Assembly (NCBI GenBank): GCA_019914995.1
Contig: CM034144.1
Span: 6,293,489-6,357,488, forward strand
From: Acanthochlamys bracteata
Lineage: Eukaryota; Streptophyta; Magnoliopsida; Pandanales; Velloziaceae
Length of the DNA stretch: 64,000 nt
Direction: 5' to 3'
Part shown: one piece after another, positions 48,760-61,246 of the stretch
Position numbering within the stretch: position 1 is the first letter of the stretch
Layout of the letters: every line of letters starts with the position of its first letter
Translations under genes and position numbers: made by a program
The notes under the pieces: model-generated
The model's database searches: none
What the model was told of the DNA's origin: nothing
Seen by the model: only the letters and a program-made list of their open reading frames with translations

Positions 48760-51399
48760 ATGGCTGATAGTAATGACTTCACCTTTTGTCAGGCAAGTTC
48801 ACAACTTGATAAGAAGATGGAGCTGCCTTGGATTGTTCTTATGATCATAATGTAGTTGTTTAAATGACATTTGTACTACTTTGAAAATTGTCTTGAGACT
48901 ATTGGATGTGGTAAATCATTTTTTAAAACTACACCTGGATATAAAAAAGCCTTCTTTCATTACATAGGTCAGTTCAGAAAGCATTGATGGAAGTTTGGGA
49001 ACACCTAAGAGATTTCCTAATTTGGAAAGGATTGCCCTTGATGATAGTCATGTAGATAGTGGAAGCACGAAGACTGTAGATGCAACTGAGGGGGATAGAT
49101 TAAGTGATGTGACTAACTCAAAGGATTGTATGTCCAGTACTTCTCTATCAAAGTCAAATGAAATATCTTCTACGCCCCCAAGGTTCAATGGTACAACACC
49201 TGCAATGAAAGGAGACTCAGGAGATTCATTCAGTGGATCGCAAGACAAGAGATCTGCTAATAAAAGGCCTGTTGCCCGAGCAAAGGTACCTTTTGAGAAA
49301 GGTTATAGCCAAATGGATTGGTTAAAGCTTACAACTACACATCCAGACCTAGCAGGTCATCAGTAATTGAGTTTCACACAGCCATATCTGTGTCTTTGGT
49401 TTTAGTGGAATGACTAATTTGGTTCATTCATGGTTCTGATGTCTTACGATTCATAACTTTTTTATTTTCAGGATTGAAAGGACAACCAAGGAGAGTCATT
49501 TCTATGGATGAAGTCAGAATGCACAAGTCTGAAGGTTCTATTTGGACAGTGTTAAAAGGCCGAGTGTATAGCATATCTCCATACATGAATTTCCACCCAG
49601 GAGGTTAGAAGCAGTTGCCACTTGTAGCTACCCTTTTTTTAATTTCATTTTCAGGGTTATCCTACTAGAAAGTGTTGATTCCTGCTTCAACTTATTATAA
49701 TTCATTATTCATGCATATTTTAAAGTCTTGTTTCTGCTCAGTGCATAATTTTTAGCAGAGGTTTGCTTTTCCAAACGTGTGTGATATAAGTTTCTCGTCA
49801 ATCTTGATTCAATGGATCATGCATTATCCAAGTCATTAAGTACTGTCCATCCAGTTCTCAGTGTCTCTTACTAGAATTATCTTTCATGACCATTGACCTG
49901 ATATGTGGAGAAGCAGAATTCTAAGTTTTTTTTAATATTGGGCCATGGTAAATGGTGTTTCTTCAAGAGATGCTGTTCAAGGAAACCTTTCCTCTGAAAA
50001 TAAGTGTGAAGTCAAAGAACTAGGAAAAATTGTGGCCTTTGAGTTTATGTAGTTACACTTTGCAAGCAACAGAATTGTTTTCCTTAATTGGCCTTTGATT
50101 TTCTGCAAACCCTTTCCAAGCTAATATCTAATTCTAGATAAAATTAAGTATTTGAAAATTGAAGCTGTCAACTAAGAAGATCGCCTTGATTTCCATTCTG
50201 ACTCAATCACTGGTGACTTAATAATTTTTGCTTATTGTAGCTTCTAGGAAACCACCCTACTGGCTATATAACAAATATCTTCAGGAGCTGACTTCCAATT
50301 TTCAGATTGGATTAAATGCACGAACATTAGGGTTGGACCACCACAGTGCTTTCTAGGATTACTTGTAAATCTTTGGTTTCTTCAGTTAGACGATAAGATT
50401 ATTTAAGAATACTGTATTTAGAAAATACATGGACTTAAGCTTGATTGGCATTTTTTTCTGGTGAGGTGCTAACTTCTTTGTGTCTGAGCAAAGCCCTTAA
50501 CTGCTTTTGAGGTTCCTTCTAATCATGGAAAATTAGTACTTAAAGAGTATACATTAGCAATGTACCGTGCTTTCCTCTTAATGAAACTCTGCATCAACTC
50601 TTGCATCTGATTGCATGTTCTTGGTTTAATAAAAGCTAATTTGGATCGGTGGCTGGAAAAGTTTGGATTTAAAGCTTTCTATTTAATTCTTATTTGCATT
50701 CCATTTAGATTGAGTTGGTGGGTGATCAAAGTTTGAAGTCATACAACTTTAATTGGAAAACTATCTCATGATTTATTATACTTCATCAGGAGTTTTGGCC
50801 ATGATGGTGATGGTTTATACTGGATGATGGTATACACCACCAATATCATATTGGTTTCTTCTTACTGTTTGACGCATGATTTCTTGAATCTCTTAATTTG
50901 ATTTTCTAGGTAGCATCTATGCATTATGGATTCTAGGTTTTTGGTACGACTATGTTAGCATTTGAGCTATGTTCAGGTGCCTGAAGTTAACCTTGAAATA
51001 TTATCTCGATGCAGGTGTTGATATGCTTATGAAGGCAGCAGGAAAGGATTGCACTGCTTTATTCAGTATCCTTTTGACTGGCTGTGCAAATGTTGTATGT
51101 ATTTCTCGCTGAATTCACTTTTTCTAGTTTAACAACTTAATGGATATTAACAACCTATATCCTGCTACCATTGCTGTGTCGTGCATGATGAATTTTTATC
51201 GAAGCTGCTCTTGCCTTACCTCCTTCAAAACCTACGGTGATCGATATTCCATTTTACTGAATTAATCATTGCTCTCTGTTTTACTGTATCCAATCGTTTT
51301 GAATTTCTTAACCTGTTTCTAGATAAGTATCATGCTTGGGTGAATGCTGAGTTCTTACTGGAGAAATGCCTGGTGGGAGTATTAGAGGATAGTTCATGA
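48760..51399 (+). CDS. RLF: Cytochrome b5 domain protein, RLF type
   Basis: Five coding exons (48760-48792, 48968-49355, 49472-49603, 51015-51065, 51323-51399) join in phase to 226 residues. The first exon reads [11 protein letters not shown], as in RLF proteins, and is followed by a Ser/Thr-rich non-conserved stretch. The heme-binding cytochrome b5-like domain covers about residues 140-226, with HPGG (heme ligand His182) and YHAW (second ligand His205), a spacing near the family's usual 24. There is no membrane anchor, so a cytosolic protein is expected. In Arabidopsis, RLF is needed for lateral root initiation. The first intron has a GC donor (CAG|GCAAGT). Introns split the second Gly of HPGG and the Asn before KYHAW. 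The gene lies upstream of and in line with the GH127 gene. Confidence 0.9.
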
Positions 51400-52720
51400 A
51401 AACGCTTTCCAAACACTTTAGAGAGTTACTCGGGCGCAAACTAATAGAATCTTTTCTTGCAACTTGTGGCCTCTGCGTGCGTTAAGGATCATAATGCTAA
51501 TACGCATATTTGTTATACCTGTTGTATCTCTCTTGCTGTAGATTATGAAAAGTCTGTATTAAAATTTTTTTCCAATAATTTTGTATTTATTGGTGGAAAT
51601 CCATTAACTGGATTGAATCTGTATGTTGCCTTAATAAAAAAGAAAAGAATCCGATACAGAAATTCTGTTTTACTTCTTAGTAAGCACTTGATCTGCTAGC
51701 TTGTGTTCTATTGGAGGCGTGAAATTGTAAAGTGGTCAGATTATATAGTCAGAAAGTGTTATATTTATCTTCTTTACTTTACCCGTGTGTTCGTTCCTCA
51801 ACCTCAGTGTGGTTTTAATTCTCCATAAGTGATTCGAAAATAAATTTTTTAAATAGAAATTTTAAAAGTAAGTTATGTGAAAACAATTTATAGATAAATT
51901 TTCAAAACAAACTATAAAATTATTTAAATTTTTATAAAAATCAGTTTTGTTACTTCGGATAAATAAATAAACTCTAAAGCACTGTATGGCGAAGATGAAT
52001 TTTAACTGCTGTTTTCCTTTTAAACTAAAGATTCTTCACCAAACAAAATTCCAAACACACCCCTCACCAACGTCAATCTAAATTTATTAAGAAGTGCTTG
52101 TAATTTCATTTCACTCCATTTTATAAAAAAATTATTTATATTTTCAATAAATTTTTTATAATATTATATATAATTTATTTAAAATTTTAAAAAATATAAA
52201 AAATTAAATTTAAAATATTATTACTACTTATTCTGTTTTATATAAAAAATCAATTTATTTTTTAAAATTTTTATTTTTAAAAAAATTCTATTTTATAATC
52301 AATTTCAAAATATATCCCACTCATTGAACCCCACTTCTCTTCTCATTGCTGACATCCTCCAAATTCCAGTCAAACATTGATCACTGCTGTTCTTCCTTTA
52401 TAATTTATTTGTTTCTCAATTCTTTACAATTCATGTCAATATTAATATCTTAGAGTATATTTAAGGGAGTTTTTCTTTCTAAATTTTTATTTCTTATTTT
52501 TAGAATGTTCATTTTATGTTTTTTAATAAAATTTTTAAAATTTTTTTAAATGCAGTAAATTTCTACGTCGTAAAATTTTTTATTAATTATTTTTATTATT
52601 TTTTAAAATAAAAAAAATAAAACTTATTTTTTAAAAATTTTTAAAATATTTTTAAAAAAACTAATTTTTAATAAGCACCGCCGAACATCTCTTTAATCAA
52701 TTGCCGAAGCAGGTTTCCCT

Positions 52721-52728
52721 TATATAAA
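52721..52728 (+). promoter_or_regulatory. TATA box of GH127 gene
   Basis: TATATAAA in CTTATATAAAAGC lies about 45 bases before a probable first-exon end (CAC|GTAAGTT at 52773/52774). Good sequence match and sensible placement. Confidence 0.5.
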
Positions 52729-52773
52729 AGCATTCTGTTGACTTACATCAACGGAGTGGTTTTTAGCCCTCAC

Positions 52774-53382
52774 GTAAGTTGCTATTCTTCTTCTTCTTCT
52801 TTTGCAGTTGATTTCATTTAAATGCACTTGTTCAATTGCTGATTTTGACATTTTCAAACGTGTTTATCAGTTCACTGGTGTTATCGTTACATCTTTTGAT
52901 TCATGCTGGATTGAAATAGAGATCATCTATTATTCTGCATGACTTCTTTGGATTTATATTAAATTATGCTATTTATATCGATTTTGATGTAGAATAGGTG
53001 ACACTTTTAGTGGGTTTCATCAAAACATTATTTTTCCTTGATTTTTCTCGTGTAATTAATTTGGTTGTTGATCAAGTTTCCTCAAGTCTTCCATCTATTT
53101 AGGTAAATGCTTAGCTGGATTTGAACATACTTACTGCTTTGTTATATAATTTTGTTATTCCTGAAAATTTTGATGTGAATTAGGTGTTATCATTAGTGGA
53201 TTCTATCAAAATATTATTTTTCCTTGATTTTTTTCGACTGATTAGTTTGGTCTCAATCGAGTTTCCTCAAGCACACCATCTATTTAGGTAAATGTCTGGC
53301 TGAGTTTGAAGTAGATCACTTTTTTTTTAATGTAGTGCTAATCATCGGAATTGTAATCATTTTGAAATGTATGCATCTTTAG
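52774..53382 (+). other. Leader intron of GH127 gene
   Basis: Donor CAC|GTAAGTT and acceptor CATCTTTAG|TAGATAAT frame a 609-base intron that ends 18 bases before the ATG. The tandem duplication at 52983-53311 lies inside it. Inferred from signals only. Confidence 0.45.
52983..53311. repeat. Diverged tandem duplication in GH127 leader intron
   Basis: Two diverged copies (about 52983-53128 and 53169-53311, period about 186) share ATTATTTTTCCTTGATTTTT, AGTTTCCTCAAG and CATCTATTTAGGTAAATG. Each carries TTTAG|GTAAATG, an acceptor and a donor back to back. Confidence 0.75.
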
Positions 53383-53400
53383 TAGATAATTGGAGTTAAG

Positions 53401-56400
53401 ATGACTTCTACTGGAGTTCTGCTCGGTCTCTGCCTCTTGGCGTCCATTCTCTCTAGCCGCATATCTGGTAAAGAATGCACAAACACTCCAACTGAGCTCT
53501 CTTCACATACAATTAGAGCTGAGATGATGAAAGATAGTGAATTCCATGATCCTAGCTTGATTGCTCTTCACCACTCGGCACCACCCAATGCTTCTGACTC
53601 AGTATCTTTACTCCCGCGAAAGCTTTTAATTGAAAGGAGTATGCAGCAAGATGAATTTGAATTGTCCATGTTGTTCCCGGGCATTGAAGATGTGAATTTG
53701 GATGGTGTTAGAAGACGAAGCGGCCAATTCTTGAAGGAGGTTTCTCTTCATGATGTTCGCTTGGATCCAGAATCAGTATACGGGCACGCTCAGCAGACAA
53801 ATTTAGAGTACCTGTTGATGCTGGATGTCAATCGGCTGGCTTGGTGCTTCCGCAAGCAAGCTGGTCTGCCTGCTCCTGGAGAACCATATGGAGGGTGGGA
53901 AGCACCAAATGTCGAACTTAGAGGTCACTTTGTTGGTTAGTAAACTTCGCTGTCCTCTTGGACCAAATTTTCTATGATTGCTAACTTGAATGCTCAAAGA
54001 AGTCTGCTGAATTCATACTTAACCATTCTGAATATTTTACTTGTGATGTTCAAGTCAACTTATAGTTGGCATTCTTTGCACTACTATTGTGGCATGTGGA
54101 TAGAACACAATGGTAGATGTCTAGTCATGATAGGCGTTCATACCTTTCTTAATATTTCTTGATTCAAATCTGTTTTGATAAATATGGCAGAGATTATCAA
54201 ACCAGTCTTTGTATTGAACATAACACTGTTCTCTGCAAAATATTGGAGTTGCTTTCTGGTCTTTCCTGGCTTTCAAGAGTGACCCCCCTATTTTTTGTGG
54301 ACATAGATATTTGAATTAGAAATATTAAATTTACTGGAAGAAGTAAATAACAGACTAAATTCCCTATATCCAAGAATAGCATTTTGGAAAATTATGCAGT
54401 CTCAGCCAGCCTCATCTAGTTACCTTAACGATCACAGTAACGCATGTAAGAAGAAAGCACTATGGATTTTCACTAAGACTTTTGGAAATTCCTAATGCAT
54501 TTTGTTGATTGACTGCTATAATGAACTCAGTATCTCTTGCTATGTAGGTCATTATATGAGTGCATCTGCTCAGATGTGGGCCAGCACCCATAATGATACT
54601 CTCTATGAGAAGATGACATTATTGGTTGATGCACTACATACTTGCCAGAAGAAAGTCGGCACTGGATATCTTTCAGCCTTCCCACCTGAATTTTTTGACC
54701 GCTTTGAAGCTGTTCAATATGTTTGGGCACCTTATTACACTATACATAAGGTAAATCATTAGAATTTGTCCTCTGGCCTATACTCCTATGATGATTTAAA
54801 CAAAGCACATAGCTTGTAATTTGTTTCTTAACAGATCATGGCAGGACTCTTAGAGCAATATCTGCTAGCTGGAAATTCTCAAGCATTGAAAATGGTTACC
54901 TGGATGGCAGAGTACTTTGCTAATCGTGTGGAAAATGTCATTAGGCAGCACAGCATAGAGAGACACTGGAGATCTCTCAATGAAGAGACTGGTGGCATGA
55001 ATGATGTGCTCTACAGACTCTACACTATAACGGTATATTCTTATCTGCTGTCATTGTTTTAGAGTACACCACAAATGTTATTGTTATCTCTTCAAAGTTA
55101 GCTGGGCTGTACTTTTCAATGGCTAGAAAAATGTAAGTGGATCTGTTGGATATAATTGATGGAAGTTGTTACTTGGCTACATGCAGGGTGATCAGAAGCA
55201 TTTGACATTGGCTTACCTTTTCGATAAACCTTGCTTTCTAGGTTTGCTTGCTGTTCAGGTATGTTTTTCGCTTCCAATATAACTCTTTCTGCAGCTTAAA
55301 GCCTTCAATCTAGAATTTAAAGTATGAACATGGTTGTGGGTAATTAAACAAGCCAAAACTTTCTAAGTTTTGGTAATATATTCAGTAGTAGGAGCTTGGT
55401 TTAATAGAGTGTATTAGTTTATAGGTTCCATGTAGGCCTACTCAGTGCAGTCAAGGTTCCTTGTCATAAACTGATACTATATTGTATCTAAGTCAAAACT
55501 TTTGCCTCAGATTTTAAGGTATTCACCTCTTCACGGTATTAGGAGCGATGCCCTTCTCCTCTTATTTGCAGCTTGTTTTATAATTTTGGGATCATGTGAC
55601 TCTGACTGCAGGCTGACAGTCTTTCTGGGTTCCATGCAAATACGCATATACCCATTGTTGTAGGAGCACAACTGCGATATGAAATCACTGGGGATAAACT
55701 TTACAAGGTGAGATTTGTCAACAGGTATATTAAGAACACAGCTTTCTGTAGTTTCATCACCTAACTGCATCAATAGATATAGCCAATAATTTTGTCTTAT
55801 ATGTGAACCATTAAGTAAAAGAAGAAAACTATAGGTCCTCATTACTTCAAACTTCTCAGAGTTTCTATTTCAATCTTGAGAAAACATATTTCATATTTCC
55901 GTTAAATTATACATGAATATGCTTGGTGTGATTTGCAGGAAATAGGAACATTTTTTATGGACGTTGTCAATTCTTCACACAGCTATGCAACAGGTGGAAC
56001 ATCAGTTGATGAGTTCTGGTAAGGACACAGCGAACCTGATGCTGATATTTCAGCATTCATTGGCATCTGAGCATCCCATATTAGATGATTCCTTAAAAAT
56101 TTCTGAACCATCTAGTTTTATACATTAGGTACGCCATAATGAAGCATTGTTCATAAGTTTGATGCTGATAATTGTCATAACTAAATTATTTTTAGGTCTG
56201 ATCCCAACCGTTTAGGTGATACACTGAAGACAGAAAATGAAGAATCCTGTACTACGTATAATATGTTGAAGGCATGTATCCTCATATAATATGTCCTTTT
56301 CTGTTTGTCTGCACTATTTGCATGTGAATGAATTGAAATATTTCCTTTATGCATTCTAAAATAGAAAATCATTTTTGGAACAGGTATCTCGCAACCTTTT

Positions 56401-58876
56401 TAGGTGGACAAAAGATATCAGGTATGCTGATTATTATGAGAGAGCACTTACTAATGGTGTTCTAGGTATTCAAAGAGGAGGTGAGCCAGGAAAAATGATT
56501 TACATGCTTCCTTTTGGGCATGGAAATTCAAAGGCCCGTAGTAACCATGGATGGGGAACTAAGTTTGATTCTTTTTGGTGTTGTTATGGCACAGGTGCAT
56601 ATGAAGTCTTCATTTTTTTTCTTTTCAATTTTAATTTTCTGTAAGCTCACATTCGCTGTCTTTCGTAGAAAAAAAATACACCAAAATAAGCTGAGGTTGT
56701 TATCTTTGAAAGTTTACTCAATGAGTTATGCCTATCTTTCTCACCTTCTCCAGCTATATGCTTATAGGGACCATGCATAATATAATTCATTATAAGTAAG
56801 ATAATAGTCAATACTAAAGAACTATGATATACTCTAGATTGTAGCACTAAAGAACTGCCAGCAAGTACAGATTTTTTTTTTGCTAAAATGGTCATGCGCA
56901 CAGAATATCGAGGCTAACTAGTTGATCGTATAACACACAATCTTCCCACACTTTAAGTTGATTTGCTGTAGTGTTTAGAATAAAGAAGCAAAATCCTCTT
57001 TTGACAACACAGAGTTTAGATTATAATAGCATAGATTCTGTATTCAGGGAGTTTTAACATTAGTTTACTAAAACGTCTAGAATTAGTATACATCTTATTA
57101 TTTGACAAGCTTTACAGTGACGGCTTTATCTGCAGGGAATTTATTTTATTGGTTTTTTCATAACAACTACTTAATTTTCATCCATCCCAAAAAAGGAATG
57201 ACTTGGGATTTATCTTTTGCAGGAGTTGAATCATTTTCAAAGTTAGGAGATTCCATTTTTTATGAAGAGGAAGAGACTACAGCAGTGCTTTACATCACAC
57301 AGTTCATTCCTAGTTATTTCAATTGGAAATCTGGACGTGTTCTAATAAGTCAGAAAATAAAACCCCTCCAATCGGGAGATTCTCATGTAGAAATTGTGCT
57401 GACCATATGTGCTAATGAGGTATGACAGTTTTCTTTGTCCTCTTTCATGTAAAGACTGTTAATGAATTTTGGCTGCTTATACGATATTTAATTGTTTTGT
57501 AGGATTTACAGTCATTTCTTGTTACTTTTTTTATGGCCATTATCTTCTAAACAATATGAGATGTAGAGCTATATCTACAAACTTCCAGAGTTAATTTGAT
57601 AGTTTATGTGATCTAGATTTCATTCTTAATTTGTTACTTTTGCAGATGGTGAATCAAACTTCCACCTTGAATGTACGGATTCCCTTCTGGGGCTCATCAA
57701 GTGGAGCAAAAGCATCTCTAAATTCTCAAGATTTGCATTTACCACATTTAGGTACTTGTCTTTCTTCGAGATTTTTCGTCCTCTCTTTTGCATGAGTACT
57801 TTTAAAGGCTTCTATGCATTTCTGTTGTTGACTATATAAGAGTTCAAAATGCAACATACTCGAAGTTGTTCTCTAATTTGAAAACAAGAACCAATAAAAG
57901 CTTGGTCTTCTGATAGCTTCCAAACTTCTTGTTTTATGTCTTTGCAGGAGATTTCCTTTCTGTCACTCGGAACTGGGGTTCAAATGATACTTTGAAGCTT
58001 CACTTACCTATTTCCTTGAGGACAGAAGCAATCAAAGGTTAATAAGTCTAGAGAAGTGCATACATTATTATAAGTTTTATTTTCCAGCTTCTTTCGTCGT
58101 AAGAATTGTTACCAACTATTGTTACCCATACAGATGATCGACCTAAATACAAATCAATAGAAGCAATTCTGTTTGGTCCATATGTTCTCGCTGGTCTAAG
58201 CACTGGTGACTGGGAGATAAAAACAGAAAATTCGAGCTCTATGTTTGATTGGATAACTGCAGTCCCAACAAGCTATCAATCTCAGTTGGTATCACTTAGC
58301 CAATGGTCTCCAGCAAAGACTTTCTACTTATCAAATTCAAAGAACTCACTCATCATGGAGTCGGTCGATGATGGAACTGATTCTGCTGTTCATGCAACTT
58401 TCAGACTCTTCTCTATAGATTCGAATGTGACACATACTTCCGCTAGCGGCAATATCATTGGACAGTATATAAAGCTGGAACCGTTTGATCTTCCTGGAGC
58501 AGCAGTAGTTCATCAAGGTCCTGGACAAAATCTGTCTATCTCGTCCGCTTTAGCAGTTGAATCTCTATTCCAAGTGGTACCAGGAATGGATGGTGCAAAT
58601 AACACCATCTCTTTGGAATCAGCAACCCAGTCAAGATGTTATGTTTCATCTGGAGAGAAAAACTTCGATGACAACTGTGTGAAGCTAATATGCGAAGGCG
58701 ATTCAACAGAAAAAGATAACTTCTTGAAGTCGACTAGTTTCAGAATCACACAAGGCATTAGGCGATACCACCCGATCAGCTTCATGACTAAAGTTCCCGG
58801 GAGAAATTTCCTGCTGGAGCCATTGAACAGCTTGAGGGACGAATCATACAATGTCTACTTCGACATCAAAATCTAA
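53401..58876 (+). CDS. GH127 beta-L-arabinofuranosidase-like protein
   Basis: Twelve coding exons (53401-53935, 54548-54750, 54835-55032, 55187-55258, 55612-55707, 55939-56018, 56196-56271, 56384-56594, 57223-57419, 57646-57751, 57948-58037, 58134-58876) join in phase to 868 residues. A signal peptide (about 1-23) points to secretion. The DUF1680/GH127 catalytic domain spans about residues 100-650. By comparison with the bacterial enzyme HypBA1, Glu393 (DEFW) would be the acid/base, and Glu411, Cys413 (ENEESC), Cys486 and Cys487 (FWCCYGTG) the zinc ligands, with Cys486 the nucleophile. All are kept. The last 170 residues look like an AbfB-type beta-trefoil (about 690-865). The expected reaction is release of L-arabinofuranose from wall glycoproteins or arabinans; the exact substrate is not known. 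The intron after exon 7 has a GC donor (AAG|GCATGT). Confidence 0.92.
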
Positions 58877-61246
58877 AGAGGAGTTCGATCAAACTCTTTC
58901 GTATATAATTGTTACGGGTATAGCGATTTATGAGTCCTTTCTCTAGACTTCATTGTGCTTTCAATTTTTTGGTTCTGTAATTTACTACTCAGGCATTGTT
59001 CGTCGCCATGTATTGTATGTTTTGTGAATGCAGGAACCAGGAGGCATGTATATATAAAGGTTGGAGTTTGGAAACGCTTTTGATAAGCAGCTTTTTTAAA
59101 CGAAAAATATTTTTAAAATTTTAAAAAATAAGTTTTATTTTTTTATTTTAAAAAACTTCATTTTGACCCGGAAGGCTGATTTCTATGGTAGAGAAAGCTT
59201 TAATAAGAATTTGGCCGTGAGAGACTTTATTAAAAAACGTGAGAGTACTTTTAAAATCAATTTTTTTAAAATAAAAAATATTTTAATTTTTTTTAAAATA
59301 AGTTTATTTTTTTATTTAAAAAATAATAAAAATAAGTAATAAAAAAATATTATTTTATAAAAAAATTTTATATTATTTAAATTTTAAATAAACTTTTTAA
59401 AACTTATAAAAAAAATTTTAAAATATAAAATAAATTTTTTTTAAAATGGTTTTTCAAACGCTCCCTAAGTCTTGCAAAAGAAGAGGCCCGCTGATAAAGC
59501 TTGGCGGGGAGGCGATACTAGTTATCAGATTAGAGAGAAGCCTGGCCTGTAATCTGGCCCAAAAAGTGTTCTTATTCTTACTTTGTATATACAAATTGGT
59601 TACTATACGAACACATCGCACATATTACATCTGCACTGTCAGATTTTGATCCGATGGTCTATCTTAACAAAAACAAACACACTAATGGAACGGCAGTTAG
59701 ATAATTTCGTACTCCTGTTAGGGAATCCCTGTTTCGGATATTTTTTTTTTCTTTCTCTTCCTCTCTTCTTCCAATATATATAGTTATAGTTTTTTTTCTT
59801 GTTATTGTTTGTCACTTGTTATTGGCTGAGTAGATTATTTGTGTTATGTAATGGTGTACGTTTCTGTAAATAAAATTGACCATGAAATATGAGGGAGAAT
59901 AGAAAGACCCTTTCTTTTTCGGTCACTATCTTAGAGCATTACTCTTGCAGCAAAGATTTGTACTAGAAAATCTGCAAAGGTTACTGCAAAGAAACAGAGA
60001 ATATTGTGATTCTCTGTCTCTAATAATGTCCTGACATTAAAATAAAATTTTTATAAAACAAAAAATATTTTAATTTTTAAAAAATGAGTTTAATTTTTAA
60101 ATTAAAAAATAATAAAAATAAGATCTTGTAACGAAAAAACTTTTATAAAATATTTTAAAACTGCTATTAAATAATATAAAATCTAATGTTGGAATAAAAT
60201 AAAGTTGAAAAATACTCTCAGACACCATTTTATTTTGTTCTGCTGTGTTGTGATTCTATTCGGTGCATGCTTATTTATTTGAAAACGAGATTCTAAAAAA
60301 TAAATTTAAATAATAAGTTATTATTAGTAAATTTATGAGAATAAATTCTAAGAAATAAATATCAAAGAAATATTTTTGAAATCATTTATGATGAAAATAA
60401 ATATGTCCTAAATGTGTATGTTATATAAGATATATTGTGATATACTTTAGTCACCAGTATGATTTTTGAAAACACTATGTTAAAAGAATATTGGAAATCT
60501 GTAGTTGTTTGGAAATTATTCTTACAATTTTAATCATAATACAATACATAAGAATATAAGACATTTTAATCCAATTATAAGACCATTTAACGCAAAAGAA
60601 ATCAGTAATCTGCATCTACAACTCATTACATTTTACAACTGTTTTTTTAATAAAGGTGGATTGGATCAATTAAACAAAACACACTTGAAAGGGTATTTTA
60701 AAAATGCTTTTGAAAATTAACTTTTATAGATTGAAAAATATTTTTAAAATTTTTTGAAAAATAACTTAGACTTTTTTATCTCAAAAAAATAAAAATAAAA
60801 ATATTGTAAAACCAAATTTATATTTTTACCTAATAAAAAATAATAATAAAATTTTACTATGTAAAATATTTTATATTTTTTAAAATTTTAAAAATATTAT
60901 AAAATATTTATTAAAAATATAAAATAAAAAATTAGAATAAAAAAAGATTAGAAAATTTAGCCAAATATCATCTAAGACCGTTTAACCCAAAAGATAATCA
61001 GTAATCTGCATCTAACTATTAATAAAGGTGGATTAGATCAATTAAATACAAAAAACACACTTGATTAATTTGATTCTTCCATGCTACAGCCTGACTCAAG
61101 TGAGCCACATGCACGTGACTAGTCAAACAATTTACATTTTACCCCTATATTCACATTTAATTATACTGTGGCATCCTTCCTAAAACTAGAGAGTACAATT
61201 TAACTAACAAAAAGCTAACAGCTAACAATAGACGAGAAATCAAACA
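58877..61246. other. Intergenic, AT-rich element copies
   Basis: Copies or fragments of the AT-rich element lie at about 59085-59155, 59220-59465, 60030-60220 and 60700-60975. A short duplicated phrase (CCCAAAAGATAATCAGTAATCTGC-like, with AATAAAGGTGGATT) occurs near 60585-60665 and again near 60985-61035, on either side of a copy. No gene seen; the small frames here are AT-rich noise. Confidence 0.6.
59220..59465. repeat. AT-rich dispersed element copy
   Basis: Opens near GAGAGTACTTTTAAAATC and ends TTTTTCAAACGCTCCCTAAG. The internal blocks match the copies at 4545, 11904 and 22170. A short partial copy sits just upstream at 59085-59155. Confidence 0.55.

Larger units (their letters stand above)
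51400..53400. other. Intergenic and GH127 leader
   Basis: No gene seen at 51400-52680. AT-rich element copies lie at about 51830-51930, 52090-52320 and 52455-52690 (reverse). A TATA box at 52721-52728 marks the GH127 promoter, and a leader intron with a duplication follows. Confidence 0.6.

Noticed and set aside
60505-60720. A 71-codon frame in AT-rich intergenic DNA
   Set aside because: Composed of codons expected from AT-rich sequence and partly overlaps a dispersed repeat copy.
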